A stretch of 64,000 bases of DNA from JAICSD01 sp963836665 (GCA_963836665.1 CAWIKL010000002.1:372001-436000); one strand, 5' to 3'. Positions 53,953 through 62,518 are shown, counted from the stretch's first letter. The notes: generated by a model from the letters alone, not told the origin. A program made the numbers and translations.

Positions 53953-54417
53953 TCAGCGGCTCACGCCGCAGGCCGCCTTCGTGTACGGATACTCGAGGCG
54001 GCGCGTCTGGCCGTTCATCGGTCCCTCCACAGCGGCGGTCAACGCGTCGCCATCGCGCCTGTACGAGATCGTCGTCGGAAAATCGTGCGCCGGGTTTTCA
54101 AAGACGACCGCGGTGGCCGACACGCGCCCCGCCGTAAAGGTGCCTTCGGCCTGCCCAGATGGCTTCGCGACGTAGTCAAGACCATTGGGGCCAGGGCGGA
54201 TGAGCAGAAACTCATACTCGACGGTCTTGCCGTTGGCCACCGCGCGCGACATGCCGAGCATCGTGCCCCCTTCCGCCGGCATCCACTGCTCGATGACGTG
54301 GCGCCCGTCGCGCGTCAACTCCCAGCACCCGGCCATCCATGCGAGGTCGTCAAGCGATGGTTTGGGCGTCTGCGCCCCCCAGACTGCAAACGCCAGGACC
54401 AACGACGTCATCGGCAT
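53953..54417 (-). CDS. DUF6265 family secreted protein
   Basis: 154 residues. A short hydrophobic leader (MPMTSLVLAFAVWGAQ) is followed by the family core LAWMAGCWELTRDGRHVIEQWMPAEGGTMLGMSRAV and FENPAHDFPTTISYRRDGDALTAAVEG. It looks like a lipocalin-like beta barrel of unknown ligand. TAGGGT six bases upstream of the ATG may be a leaderless -10. It has no operon partner. Confidence 0.82.
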   Translation of the reverse strand: MPMTSLVLAFAVWGAQTPKPSLDDLAWMAGCWELTRDGRHVIEQWMPAEGGTMLGMSRAVANGKTVEYEFLLIRPGPNGLDYVAKPSGQAEGTFTAGRVSATAVVFENPAHDFPTTISYRRDGDALTAAVEGPMNGQTRRLEYPYTKAACGVSR

Positions 54418-54476
54418 GACCGCACCCTAGCGCACCCGATGCGGCACGTCATGAAAAAAGACATGAGCGGTGTGAC

Positions 54477-56867
54477 CTACTCCAGCCGCATCGCATCCAT
54501 CGCGCTGACTGCCAGCGCCCGGCGAATCGGAATCGCAGCGGCTGCGAGCGCCGCGAGCGCCAGCGCGACGGCGGCGAGACCGAGCGACGAGGGATCGAGT
54601 GGCCCGACGCCGAAGAGCAGCGCGCGCATGAGCGGCGCGGCCGCCGCCGTCAGCAACGCGCCGGCGACAAGGCCGGCGCTCGCCAGGCGTACCGCACCAC
54701 CTCCCACCAGCCGCACCACTTCCGCTGGCGAGGCGCCGAGCGCCACGCGCACCCCGATTTCGCGGCGTCGCTCGCCGACGACCAACGTCATCAGGCCGTA
54801 GAGCCCAAGCGCGGCGAGCACCAGCGCAGCGCCGGCAAAGAGGCTGAGTGCCGCCGCATTCATCCGCGGCTGATCGAGCGAGGCCTCGACTACGGTGTCG
54901 ACGGACTTGACGCCAAACACCGGGCGCGTGGGATCGAGCGAGCGGACGATCTGCCGGACCGCCGCCGCGATCGCACGAGGGTCGCCGTCGGCACGGACAA
55001 CGTAGTCAGGGTCGGGCCACGCCCCTTCGGCGAGACAGGTATAGACGTAGGGATAAGGGGGCGCCGCCGGACCATCTTCGAGCGCGTCGCCGAGGATACC
55101 GACGATGCGGAACGCGCCGGCCCCCTGTTGCACGAACGACAGGCGGCGTCCGATCACGTCCCTTCCGAGCGCGATGCCGTCGACGAAGGCGCGGTTCACC
55201 ATCGCGTCGCGGACGCGGTCGGTGCCGAGATCGGCGCGCGGCTCTTCGCACCAGCTGCCGGCGACGAGCGGAAACGACAGCGCGCGCACGTATCCGGGCG
55301 TCACGGTTCGCTGGCCGACGTTGAACGCGCCGTTGGCTTCATCACTCGCGGCCCCTTCGATACGCACTTGGTAGCGCAGCGTCGCGCCGGTCGCCGGCAG
55401 GAAATTGGCGAAGCCCGCCTCGCGCACGCCCGGCAGCCGCCGCAGGCCGGCGAGCAGCCGATCCTGGAATTGTCCGATCCGTGTCCGGTCCTCGTCCCAC
55501 GCGGCGCCGACGTGAAACGTCAGCACGCCATGGGGCTCGAATCCCATGTCGACTGTCGACATCGCGCCGTAGCTGCGCACCAGCAGGCCCGCCGATCCTG
55601 CGAGCACCACGCCGAGCGCGAGCTGCGCCACGACGATGGCGTATTGCAGGCGATGCCGCCCGCCGGCGAGCGTCCGGCCACCCGTCGCCAGGCGCGGCGA
55701 CAGCGCTGAGCGGGCGAGTGCTGCCACCGGCAGCATGCCGAACACGATCGCCGCCATCAGGATGCTCCCCAGCACGAACGCGAGCGACTGCCAGTCGAGC
55801 CGCAAGTCCTCGCCACGTGGCACTGTCGTGAGCGTGGCCCCAGCCACGGTGGTCAGGCCCCACGCCAGCGCCGCCGCCGCGACGCTCGCCACGATGCCGA
55901 GCAGCAGCACTTCTCTGAAGACTACCCCGGCAATTCGTGAGCGGGACGCGCCGAGCGCCGCGCGGATGGCGAACTCGGTGTCCCGGCGATGCAGCTGCAC
56001 CAGGACCAGCCCCGCCACGTTCGCGGCGGCGATCACGAACAACAGCACCACAGCAGCGAATAGCAACAGCAAGGGCCGCCGGTAGTCGCCGACGCGCACG
56101 TCCTTGAGGCCTCGGACGTCTGCCGACCAGCCGGCATCCGTCTGCGGAAACTGCGCGCCGAGCGCGTGCTGCACCCGCGCCAGATCCGCCCGCGCCTCGG
56201 CCGGCGTCACGCCGTCCCGCAGCCGCCCGACGCCACCGAGGAACCGCGCCGAACGCACGCGCATCAGGCCGGGCGCGAACTGCGCCGGGATCCAGACGTC
56301 GGTGCCAGGCGCTGCGAAGCTTCGCGGCATCACGCCGACGATCGTGGTGGCGATCCCTCCCGCAACCAGTCGCCCGCCGATGACGTCGGGTCGTCGTGCG
56401 AACCGCCGCGTCCACAGGTCCTCGCTGATCACCACGGCGGCGGCGCCGCCGTAGCGCTCCTCGTCGGCGGTGAAGGTGCGCCCGGCAATCGGAGCCACGC
56501 GGAACACCTCGAAATAGCCCGGCGTGACGCGGCGTCCTTGCAGCCGCTCCGGCTCGGCGCCGCTCGTATCGGTGATGCTGTCGGTGTAGCTACCCGCGAT
56601 CGCGCCGAACGTCCGGTTCAGCCGCTGCCAGTCGTCGAGCCGGACCGGGGCGATCAGACTGACGCGCTGCTGCTGGCCCGGGTTCGCCTCGTAGAGGGCC
56701 ACCAGCTGGCCGGCGTCCGGATACGGCAGGGGCTTCCACAGCACACCGTTGACGATCGAGAACACGGTTGCGGTCACCCCCGCGCTGCCGGCGAGCGTGA
56801 CCACGGCAACCAGCGTGAACGCGGGACGGCGCGCCAGCGCCCTAGCGGCCTGCACGAGCGCGGTCAT
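54477..56867 (-). CDS. ADOP-type ABC permease (MacB/FtsX family), third gene-pair member
   Basis: 796 residues: helix 1 (FTLVAVVTLAGSAGVTATVFSIVNGVLW), MacB periplasmic domain 1, FtsX core 1 (IAAANVAGLVLVQLHRRDTEFAIRAALGASRSRI), periplasmic domain 2 and FtsX core 2 (GERRREIGVRVALGASPAEVVRL). It lies 47 bp downstream of a second ADOP gene and is last in the leftward operon that starts at the PhoP-box-like site. The two are too diverged to be a recent duplication by eye. Confidence 0.92.
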   Translation of the reverse strand: MTALVQAARALARRPAFTLVAVVTLAGSAGVTATVFSIVNGVLWKPLPYPDAGQLVALYEANPGQQQRVSLIAPVRLDDWQRLNRTFGAIAGSYTDSITDTSGAEPERLQGRRVTPGYFEVFRVAPIAGRTFTADEERYGGAAAVVISEDLWTRRFARRPDVIGGRLVAGGIATTIVGVMPRSFAAPGTDVWIPAQFAPGLMRVRSARFLGGVGRLRDGVTPAEARADLARVQHALGAQFPQTDAGWSADVRGLKDVRVGDYRRPLLLLFAAVVLLFVIAAANVAGLVLVQLHRRDTEFAIRAALGASRSRIAGVVFREVLLLGIVASVAAAALAWGLTTVAGATLTTVPRGEDLRLDWQSLAFVLGSILMAAIVFGMLPVAALARSALSPRLATGGRTLAGGRHRLQYAIVVAQLALGVVLAGSAGLLVRSYGAMSTVDMGFEPHGVLTFHVGAAWDEDRTRIGQFQDRLLAGLRRLPGVREAGFANFLPATGATLRYQVRIEGAASDEANGAFNVGQRTVTPGYVRALSFPLVAGSWCEEPRADLGTDRVRDAMVNRAFVDGIALGRDVIGRRLSFVQQGAGAFRIVGILGDALEDGPAAPPYPYVYTCLAEGAWPDPDYVVRADGDPRAIAAAVRQIVRSLDPTRPVFGVKSVDTVVEASLDQPRMNAAALSLFAGAALVLAALGLYGLMTLVVGERRREIGVRVALGASPAEVVRLVGGGAVRLASAGLVAGALLTAAAAPLMRALLFGVGPLDPSSLGLAAVALALAALAAAAIPIRRALAVSAMDAMRLE

Positions 56868-56914
56868 GCCATGTCAGACGGCGCCGCTCGCGGTTCGGTT
56901 GGCTCACATTCGAC

Positions 56915-59332
56915 TCAGTCGGCGCGAAGGGCGATCAACGGGTCCACGGCGCTGATCCGCCGCGCCGGCCACCACGCCGCCGCCGCCGCCACGGTGAGCA
57001 GCAGCCCCGGTACGCCAGCAAAGACCGCGAAGTCGACGGGTCCCGAGATCACGTCGACGACGACAGTGAGCGCCAGCAGCCAGCCGGCCAGCGCGCCGAC
57101 GGCCGCCACCGACACGTACTCGCGGACGAAATGGGCGATCAGCCGCGGCGCCGTCGCACCCAGCGCGAGACGGACACCGATCTCCGCCGTCCGCAACGAC
57201 ACTGCGTAGGCGACGACCGCGTAGATCCCGGTCGCCGCCAACAGCAACAGGAGCGGCCCAAGCACCGTGAACATGCGCGCGGGAATGCGGCGGAAGATCA
57301 GGTTCGCCTCGATGTGGTCCGACAGCGTACGCACGTCGTAGACGGGCAGATCCGGATCGATGCCGGCGACGATCCGCCGCAGGTCCGCGGCAAGGGCGAT
57401 CTCCGCGCCGCGGACCGGACGCAGGTGAATCTCGCCGTAGGCCGACGGGCGGTCGCGATAGGAGAAGTAGATCATCGGCATCGGCGGCTCGCCGAAGGCG
57501 TTGTAGAGCGACGTGCGCACGACACCGACGATGCTGAACGCCCGCCCGCGCGTCGTTACGCGTCGGCCGAGCACGTTGGCGCCCGGCGCATAACGGCGCA
57601 CGAAGGCGTCATTGACGATCACTTCGGGCGGCGCGGCGGTGTCGCGCAGTCCGGTGAAATCGCGTCCAGCCAACAGGGAGAGGTCCATCACCGCGAAATA
57701 CCCTGGTGTCACCGTGTTGCTCAGTGCCTGGTCGAGGTTGTCATCGTTTCGCGCGCGACCCTCCAGGGTGAAGAAGCGCGACGGCATGCCGTGGATATCG
57801 AGCGGCACGGAGGTCGCGATGGCGGCCCCGTCGAGTGAGGCGACAGAGCGCAGCCGGTCGAGCAGCGTGGCGGCGAACTGCGCCGCGCCGGCATCGTCGG
57901 CGTTGCGGCCGGTGAGGTCGTATCCGGCGAGGAGGACGCCGTCGCGGCGAAAGCCCGGATCCTGCCGGGTCGCCGCAAACGCCTGGACAAACAGGCCTCC
58001 GGCAATCAGGACGGCTGAGGCGAGTGCGACCTCGATGCCCATCAGCACCGTGCGCGCGCGCCCGCGCGGGTGCGATGCCGCCGTGGTTCGCCACGACGTG
58101 TCCGCGCCGCTGCGCGCGAGCTGCAGCGCCGGGATCAGGCCGAAGGCCAGACCACATCCCGCAGCGAGTAGCAGCGCAAACGCCACGGTTGTGAGGTCGG
58201 CGTGGGTTTCGAACGACACCGGGATGCCGCGCACTCGCAGCGGCGGCAGCGCGCCGAGGAGCCGCGTCCCCCACCACGCGAGCGCGGCGCCGAGCGCACC
58301 ACCAGCCATCGCCAGCAGCAGACTCTCGGCGAGCAGCAGCCGCGCGATGTGTCCGCGCCCGGCGCCGAGCGCCACCCGGATGCTCATCTCCCGCTGCCGG
58401 GCGCTGGCGCGGGCGAGGATCAGCGTCGCCGTATTGCCGCAGACGGCGAGCAGCAGGAGTAGCATCATGGCCTGCAGTGCGCCAAGAGAGGCGGCGAGGA
58501 AGCGCTGCGGGCCGAACGGCGCTTTCCAGAACGGCAGCACATCAGCAGTCATGACGCGGTTACTCCGCGGATAGGCCTGCGCCAGTGTGCGCATCGCGGC
58601 GTCGAGGTCGGCCTGCGCCTGCGCCAGCCGGACGCCGGGCGCGAGATACCCGGCGACGGTGTATCCGCGCGAGGCGCGATCCTCGATCTCGGCGGAGCCC
58701 GGCACCAGTACGGGCGCCATCGTCGCCGGGATCCAGAAATCGAACGACAGCCGCATCACAGTGCCCTTGAAGCCGCGCGGGGCGACGCCGATGATCGCGA
58801 GATCGCTGCCGTTGATGCGGATGGAACGATCCAGCGCCGTGGCGCTGCCGCCCAGGCGTGTCTGCCAATAGTCGTGCGAGATGACGACGACTGGCGCTGC
58901 GACAGGCTGCACCGCCTCATCGCTCCGCGGGAAGCGGCCGAGCGCCGGCGCCAGCCCGAGCGAAGTGAAGTAGTTGTCGGACACCAACAGCCCGGTGGCA
59001 CGCTCGACGCGGCCGCGCTCGCCGACGTAAAGCGGGATCATGCGGAACGCCAGCAGGCCGTCCATCGCGCGCAGGCGCGCGCGCAGGTCGCGGTATTCCG
59101 GCCACGACGCTCCGGCGTAGATGCCGGTTTCGTCCTTGGGCTCGACCAGTTGCAGGCCGGCCGCGCGCGGTGCGCCGTCGATCGGCCTGAGCACGACCGA
59201 CTGCACCCACGAGAAGACCACCCCGTTGGCGCCGATGCCGATGCCGAGCGAGGCGACGATGACGGTGGCGAGCGCCGGCATCCGCGCAATTGCACGAACG
59301 GCGTGGCGGACGTCACCGACGAGGCGGCTCAC
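56915..59332 (-). CDS. ADOP-type ABC permease (MacB/FtsX family)
   Basis: 805 residues from the GTG at 59332, which overlaps the stop of the upstream small gene as GTGA; the ATG at 59368 would lie inside that gene. Helix 1 (ALATVIVASLGIGIGANGVVFSWVQSVVL), periplasmic domain with ISHDYWQTRLGG, FtsX core 1 (VCGNTATLILARASARQREMSIRVALGAG), second periplasmic domain, and FtsX core 2 (SLRTAEIGVRLALGATAPRLIAHFV). It is part of the operon His-rich peptide, small secreted protein, ADOP, ADOP. Confidence 0.92.
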   Translation of the reverse strand: MSRLVGDVRHAVRAIARMPALATVIVASLGIGIGANGVVFSWVQSVVLRPIDGAPRAAGLQLVEPKDETGIYAGASWPEYRDLRARLRAMDGLLAFRMIPLYVGERGRVERATGLLVSDNYFTSLGLAPALGRFPRSDEAVQPVAAPVVVISHDYWQTRLGGSATALDRSIRINGSDLAIIGVAPRGFKGTVMRLSFDFWIPATMAPVLVPGSAEIEDRASRGYTVAGYLAPGVRLAQAQADLDAAMRTLAQAYPRSNRVMTADVLPFWKAPFGPQRFLAASLGALQAMMLLLLLAVCGNTATLILARASARQREMSIRVALGAGRGHIARLLLAESLLLAMAGGALGAALAWWGTRLLGALPPLRVRGIPVSFETHADLTTVAFALLLAAGCGLAFGLIPALQLARSGADTSWRTTAASHPRGRARTVLMGIEVALASAVLIAGGLFVQAFAATRQDPGFRRDGVLLAGYDLTGRNADDAGAAQFAATLLDRLRSVASLDGAAIATSVPLDIHGMPSRFFTLEGRARNDDNLDQALSNTVTPGYFAVMDLSLLAGRDFTGLRDTAAPPEVIVNDAFVRRYAPGANVLGRRVTTRGRAFSIVGVVRTSLYNAFGEPPMPMIYFSYRDRPSAYGEIHLRPVRGAEIALAADLRRIVAGIDPDLPVYDVRTLSDHIEANLIFRRIPARMFTVLGPLLLLLAATGIYAVVAYAVSLRTAEIGVRLALGATAPRLIAHFVREYVSVAAVGALAGWLLALTVVVDVISGPVDFAVFAGVPGLLLTVAAAAAWWPARRISAVDPLIALRAD

Positions 59333-59706
59333 TTCGTTGTCGTCGCGGCGGCCCGCGTCGCCGTCCACGTCATGTCGCCCATCGGGCTCGAAATGGTGCC
59401 GGCGAGCGTGCCATCGGCGCGCAGCTTGGCGGTGAAGATGATCCGCTCGTCCTCGGAACCGTGCGTCGAGGCGATGCGCAGCTGGCCGTCCACGAACTCA
59501 CCGGCAACCTCCATGTCCGCGGCATGACCGCTGACGAAGGTACCCGTGACCTTGCTACCGTCCTGCTTGAGGGTCAGGCCCATCGTCGCGGTACCGTGTG
59601 GGGTGCCTTCGACGACCATCGTCCAGTTTCCGCTGAGCGAGGGAGCGGCGGCGGCGAATGCCGCCAGCGCCAGCGCGCCGAGCATACCGAGTACGTTCTG
59701 CTTCAT
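59329..59706 (-). CDS. Small secreted beta-rich protein, unknown function
   Basis: 125 residues. A signal peptide (MKQNVLGMLGALALAAFAAAA) precedes a repetitive beta pattern (SGNWTMVVEGTPHGTATMGLTLKQDGSKVTGTF, VAGEFVDGQLRIAS, MGDMTWTATR) that looks like a half-lipocalin. AGGGAGGA is placed eight bases upstream of the ATG and overlaps the stop of the micropeptide gene. The stop overlaps the permease GTG. It may deliver or sense a ligand for the two ADOP permeases; that is inferred from the operon only. Confidence 0.75.
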   Translation of the reverse strand: MKQNVLGMLGALALAAFAAAAPSLSGNWTMVVEGTPHGTATMGLTLKQDGSKVTGTFVSGHAADMEVAGEFVDGQLRIASTHGSEDERIIFTAKLRADGTLAGTISSPMGDMTWTATRAAATTTK

Positions 59707-59718
59707 GACGGTTCCTCC

Positions 59719-59859
59719 CTAATGCGAGTGCGCGGACCCGCCGTGCAGGGTCGGCAGCCAGTGCGCGAGCGCGGCGTGTCCCTTGCCGTGCATCGCGACC
59801 ACGCCTGCCGCGATCAGTCCGGCAAGGACGACGATGAAAACGAAGGCTTTGGTGGTCAT
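59719..59859 (-). CDS. 46-residue His-rich single-pass membrane peptide
   Basis: Too short for usual gene calling. From the ATG at 59859 it encodes one hydrophobic helix (KAFVFIVVLAGLIAAGVVAM, residues 4-23) and a 23-residue tail with six histidines (at 24, 28, 33, 39, 44, 46), ending SAHSH. An in-frame ATG at 59871 would add four residues. TATGCT lies seven bases upstream of 59859, suggesting a leaderless start. Its TAG sits in the Shine-Dalgarno sequence of the next gene, so they are coupled. The tail could bind a transition metal or sense pH. It is first in the ADOP operon under the PhoP-box-like site. I know no named family. Confidence 0.6.
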   Translation of the reverse strand: MTTKAFVFIVVLAGLIAAGVVAMHGKGHAALAHWLPTLHGGSAHSH

Positions 59860-59866
59860 CGGCGGG

Positions 59867-59872
59867 AGCATA
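59867..59872 (-). promoter_or_regulatory. -10-like box of the leftward ADOP operon
   Basis: TATGCT on the minus strand, 11 bp downstream of the nearest GTTCAG half-site and seven bases before the micropeptide ATG. Confidence 0.4.
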
Positions 59873-59883
59873 CGGACTCGTCG

Positions 59884-59922
59884 CTGAACACTTCCTGAAC
59901 GGCCCGTTCAGGGAGCGTTCAG
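59884..59922. promoter_or_regulatory. Four-half-site PhoP-box-like operator in a divergent promoter
   Basis: CTGAAC (59884), CTGAAC (59895), GTTCAG (59906) and GTTCAG (59917), each separated by exactly five bases. Read outward on each strand this gives GTTCAG-N5-GTTCAG, an 11-bp-period direct repeat as bound by OmpR/PhoB-type dimers, 11 bp (left) or 12 bp (right) upstream of a -10-like hexamer. A fifth GTTCAG lies at 59959. Confidence 0.65.
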
Positions 59923-59934
59923 GTTCGGGTGGGG

Positions 59935-59940
59935 TACAAA
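59935..59940 (+). promoter_or_regulatory. -10-like box of the PhoP/PhoQ-like operon
   Basis: TACAAA on the plus strand, 12 bp downstream of the last GTTCAG half-site and 48 bp upstream of the regulator ATG. Confidence 0.35.
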
Positions 59941-59988
59941 GAAGCGTGTAGCTTCCGCGTTCAGGCGGAACGAAGGCAACGAGATCCG

Positions 59989-61644
59989 ATGAAGGTCCTG
60001 GTCGTCGAAGACGAATCTCGCCTGGCGCAGCAGCTGTCGGGCGCCCTGGCGCAGGCCGGCTATGCCGTGGATTGCGCCGGCGACGGGGAACGCGCCGATT
60101 TCCTCTGTCAGACCGAGCGCTACGACGCGGTGGTTCTCGATCTCGGCCTGCCGAGGATTGACGGGCTCACGCTGCTGCGCCGTTGGCGCGACGCCGGCCT
60201 GACGCTCCCGGTGCTCGTCTTGACGGCACGGGGCAGCTGGCACGAGAAGGTCCAAGGCATCGACGGCGGGGCCGACGACTACGTCGCCAAGCCGTTCCGC
60301 ATGGAAGAAGTGCTGGCGCGGTTGCGTGGGCTCATCCGCCGCGCCAGCGGACAGCTCACCGGCGAACTCCGCTGCGGCGCGATTGCACTCGATCCGCGAG
60401 CGGCGCGCGTGACGCTGCGCGGCGCACCGGTCCGGCTCACGGCGCACGAATTTCGCGTGCTGTCGTATCTGATGCACCATCGCGGCCGGGTCGTGTCGCA
60501 GGCCGAGGTGAGCGAGCACATCTACGCCGAGAACCTCGACCGTGACTCGAACACCGTCGAAGTGTTCGTGGCTCGCCTGCGGCGCAAGCTCGGCGCCGGC
60601 ACGATCGCCACCGTGCGCGGCCTGGGTTACCGGATGGACTGCGGCGAGGACCGAACGTGGAGATCGCTGCGCGCCTACGTCCTCGTCGGGGCCGTCACCT
60701 GGTCGGTCGGGCTGCTCGCGGTCTGGGCGACGACACTGACGCTGCACCGCGAGGCGCTCCAGAGCGTCGTCGTCGTCCACCGCTATCCGCACACCCTCCT
60801 CGCGGCAGCGATCCTGCTGATGATCGGCGGCTTCGCCTTGGTGCGACGCGGGCTGGCGCCGCTCGACGACATGCGCCGGCGCCTGACGGCGGTCCGCGCC
60901 GGCACGGCGCAGCGGGTCGACGGCCGCTTCCCCACCGAAGTGCAGCCGCTCGTGTCCGACCTGAACGCGCTGCTCGTGCACCAGGAACGCGCCGTCGGCC
61001 GCGCACAGGCCAAAGCCGGCGACCTCGCCCACGGCCTGAAGACGCCGCTGGCGATCCTGACGCAAGAGGCCGATCGCGCCGCCGCGACCGGCCAGGCGGA
61101 GCTCGCCGCGGCGGTGCACGAGCAAGTCGAGCGGATGCGGCGGCAGATCGAGTATCACCTCGCCCACGCCCGCGCGGCGGCGTCGGGAGCAACCGCGCGG
61201 GCACGATGCTCGACGGCGGAGTCGGCGGAGGCACTCGCGCGCACGATGCGGCGGCTACACGCGGACCGCGGCCTGGCCATCCACGTGCACGTCCCCGCCG
61301 GACATGAGGTGCGCTGCGAACGCGCCGACCTCGACGAGATGCTGGGCAACCTGCTCGACAACGCCTGCAAATGGGCGCGGACGCGCGTGGTGGTGTCCCT
61401 GACCGTGGCTGAAGACGGAAGCGCCACGATCGCCGTCGAGGACGACGGGCCCGGGATCGATCCGGCGCTGCGCGAGGCGGTGCTGCAGCGCGGCGTGCGC
61501 GCCGACCAGGCGTTGCCGGGGTCGGGCCTGGGGCTGGCGATCGTTCGCGACCTCGCCGAGCTCTATGGCGGTCGGATCACGCTCGACGCGGCCCCAGGCG
61601 GCGGCCTCGCGGCACGGCTGACGTTGCCGCGCGTCACCGGCTAG
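59989..61644 (+). CDS. PhoP/PhoQ-like response regulator and sensor kinase in one reading frame (551 aa)
   Basis: Residues 1-220 are a complete OmpR-family regulator: receiver with Asp51 (VVLDLGLPRIDG) and Lys101, then a winged helix ending ATVRGLGYRMDC. The same frame continues into a kinase: TM1 ~230-252, a ~16-residue periplasmic loop, TM2 ~268-286, HAMP-like linker, H-box DLAHGLKTPLAIL (His348, as in PhoQ-type kinases), N box LLDNACKW, G1 EDDGPGID and G2 GSGLGLAIV. The join is probably artificial: dropping one G at 60659-60660 gives ACG-TGA, ending the regulator, overlapped by GTG-AGA-TCG starting a kinase at MRSLRAYVL, the usual family start. The short periplasmic loop suggests sensing in or near the membrane. 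It is divergent from the ADOP operon. Confidence 0.85.
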   Translation: MKVLVVEDESRLAQQLSGALAQAGYAVDCAGDGERADFLCQTERYDAVVLDLGLPRIDGLTLLRRWRDAGLTLPVLVLTARGSWHEKVQGIDGGADDYVAKPFRMEEVLARLRGLIRRASGQLTGELRCGAIALDPRAARVTLRGAPVRLTAHEFRVLSYLMHHRGRVVSQAEVSEHIYAENLDRDSNTVEVFVARLRRKLGAGTIATVRGLGYRMDCGEDRTWRSLRAYVLVGAVTWSVGLLAVWATTLTLHREALQSVVVVHRYPHTLLAAAILLMIGGFALVRRGLAPLDDMRRRLTAVRAGTAQRVDGRFPTEVQPLVSDLNALLVHQERAVGRAQAKAGDLAHGLKTPLAILTQEADRAAATGQAELAAAVHEQVERMRRQIEYHLAHARAAASGATARARCSTAESAEALARTMRRLHADRGLAIHVHVPAGHEVRCERADLDEMLGNLLDNACKWARTRVVVSLTVAEDGSATIAVEDDGPGIDPALREAVLQRGVRADQALPGSGLGLAIVRDLAELYGGRITLDAAPGGGLAARLTLPRVTG

Positions 61645-62518
61645 CCGGCGCGCGTGCCGTCAGGCACTGGCCACTCAGGCTGCGCGAGGGCCGGGCGAAG
61701 GCCGTCGGCGAAGCCGATGTCGAAGAGCATGCCCTCTGACAGCTGCCCGCGAATCGTTCTCGGCTCGAGGTTGACGACGAACAGGCACTGGCGGCCGACA
61801 ATCGCGTCGAGCGAGGGCCGCTCGGTGCGGATGCCGGCAACAATCGTGCGCTCGCGATCGGCAAACGACACCGTCAGCACCGCGAGGCGGTCGGTGCCGG
61901 CGAGAGGTATCGCGGCGCGGATGGTGCCGGCGCGGACGTCGAGCTGCTCCAGCAGCGCCGAGACGACGGTCGGCTTGACCGGCGCGGCGCGGAAAGCTGC
62001 CGCCACGCGAGCAGGTTCGCTGCCGGTTACCAGCCGCTCTATCTGCGCGAGGTGATTGCGATCGTGACCGGCCTGCAGCGACATCAGCTGCGTGATGCTC
62101 TCTTCGCCTCGCTCGCTGTGCGTACCGAAGCGTCGGCGCTCCTCCGCGTCCAGGGACGCGAGCAGGCGAGTGTTCGCCGCCCGCAGGACGGTCAGCAGCG
62201 CCAGCGCCTCGAACGCGTCGTTGGCGTCGTAGTGGAGCGCCGACGCCCACGCCTCCTGATCGTAGGCCTGGACGGGTGTGCCCGGCGCCGCCAGGATCTG
62301 CCGCACGCGATAAGCGAACACCAGCTCGGAGTCGGCGAGGAAACGATCTGCGCGACCGACCAGCGTCGCGGCGACGGCTGCCGCCGCAGCTCGGCGACCG
62401 TCGGCCCGGCGAGCAGTTCGCCGATACGACGCGGCGTCGATGTCAGGATCTCGAGCGCGTCGGCGCCGGCGGCGAGTGCGAGCAGGCGCGCGGTGTAGGT
62501 CTGCGGCGTCTCAGGCAT
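61641..62518 (-). pseudogene. DinB-like domain fused to a CsaA-type tRNA-binding domain, frameshifted near 62347
   Basis: The first frame (from ATG 62518) gives MPETPQTYTARLLALAAGADAL... to PRRWSVAQIV. A missing base in GTTTCC at ~62347 shifts to the frame reading FLADSELVFAYRVRQIL, which continues a DinB four-helix domain with HDRNHLAQIERL. Without a stop it then runs into VVSALLEQLDVRAGTIRAA ... LFVVNLEPRTIRGQLSEGMLFDIGFADG, the OB-fold of CsaA/EMAP-type tRNA-binding proteins. The intact product would be about 291 residues. It may be a sequencing error rather than a dead gene. It overlaps the upstream DinB gene by 8 bp and converges on the kinase with a 4-bp overlap. Confidence 0.75.

Noticed and set aside
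59989..61644. A genuinely novel membrane-tethered regulator-kinase fusion
   Set aside because: Not accepted as the leading reading, because removing one base restores the normal stop/start overlap of two genes; kept as a finding to verify.
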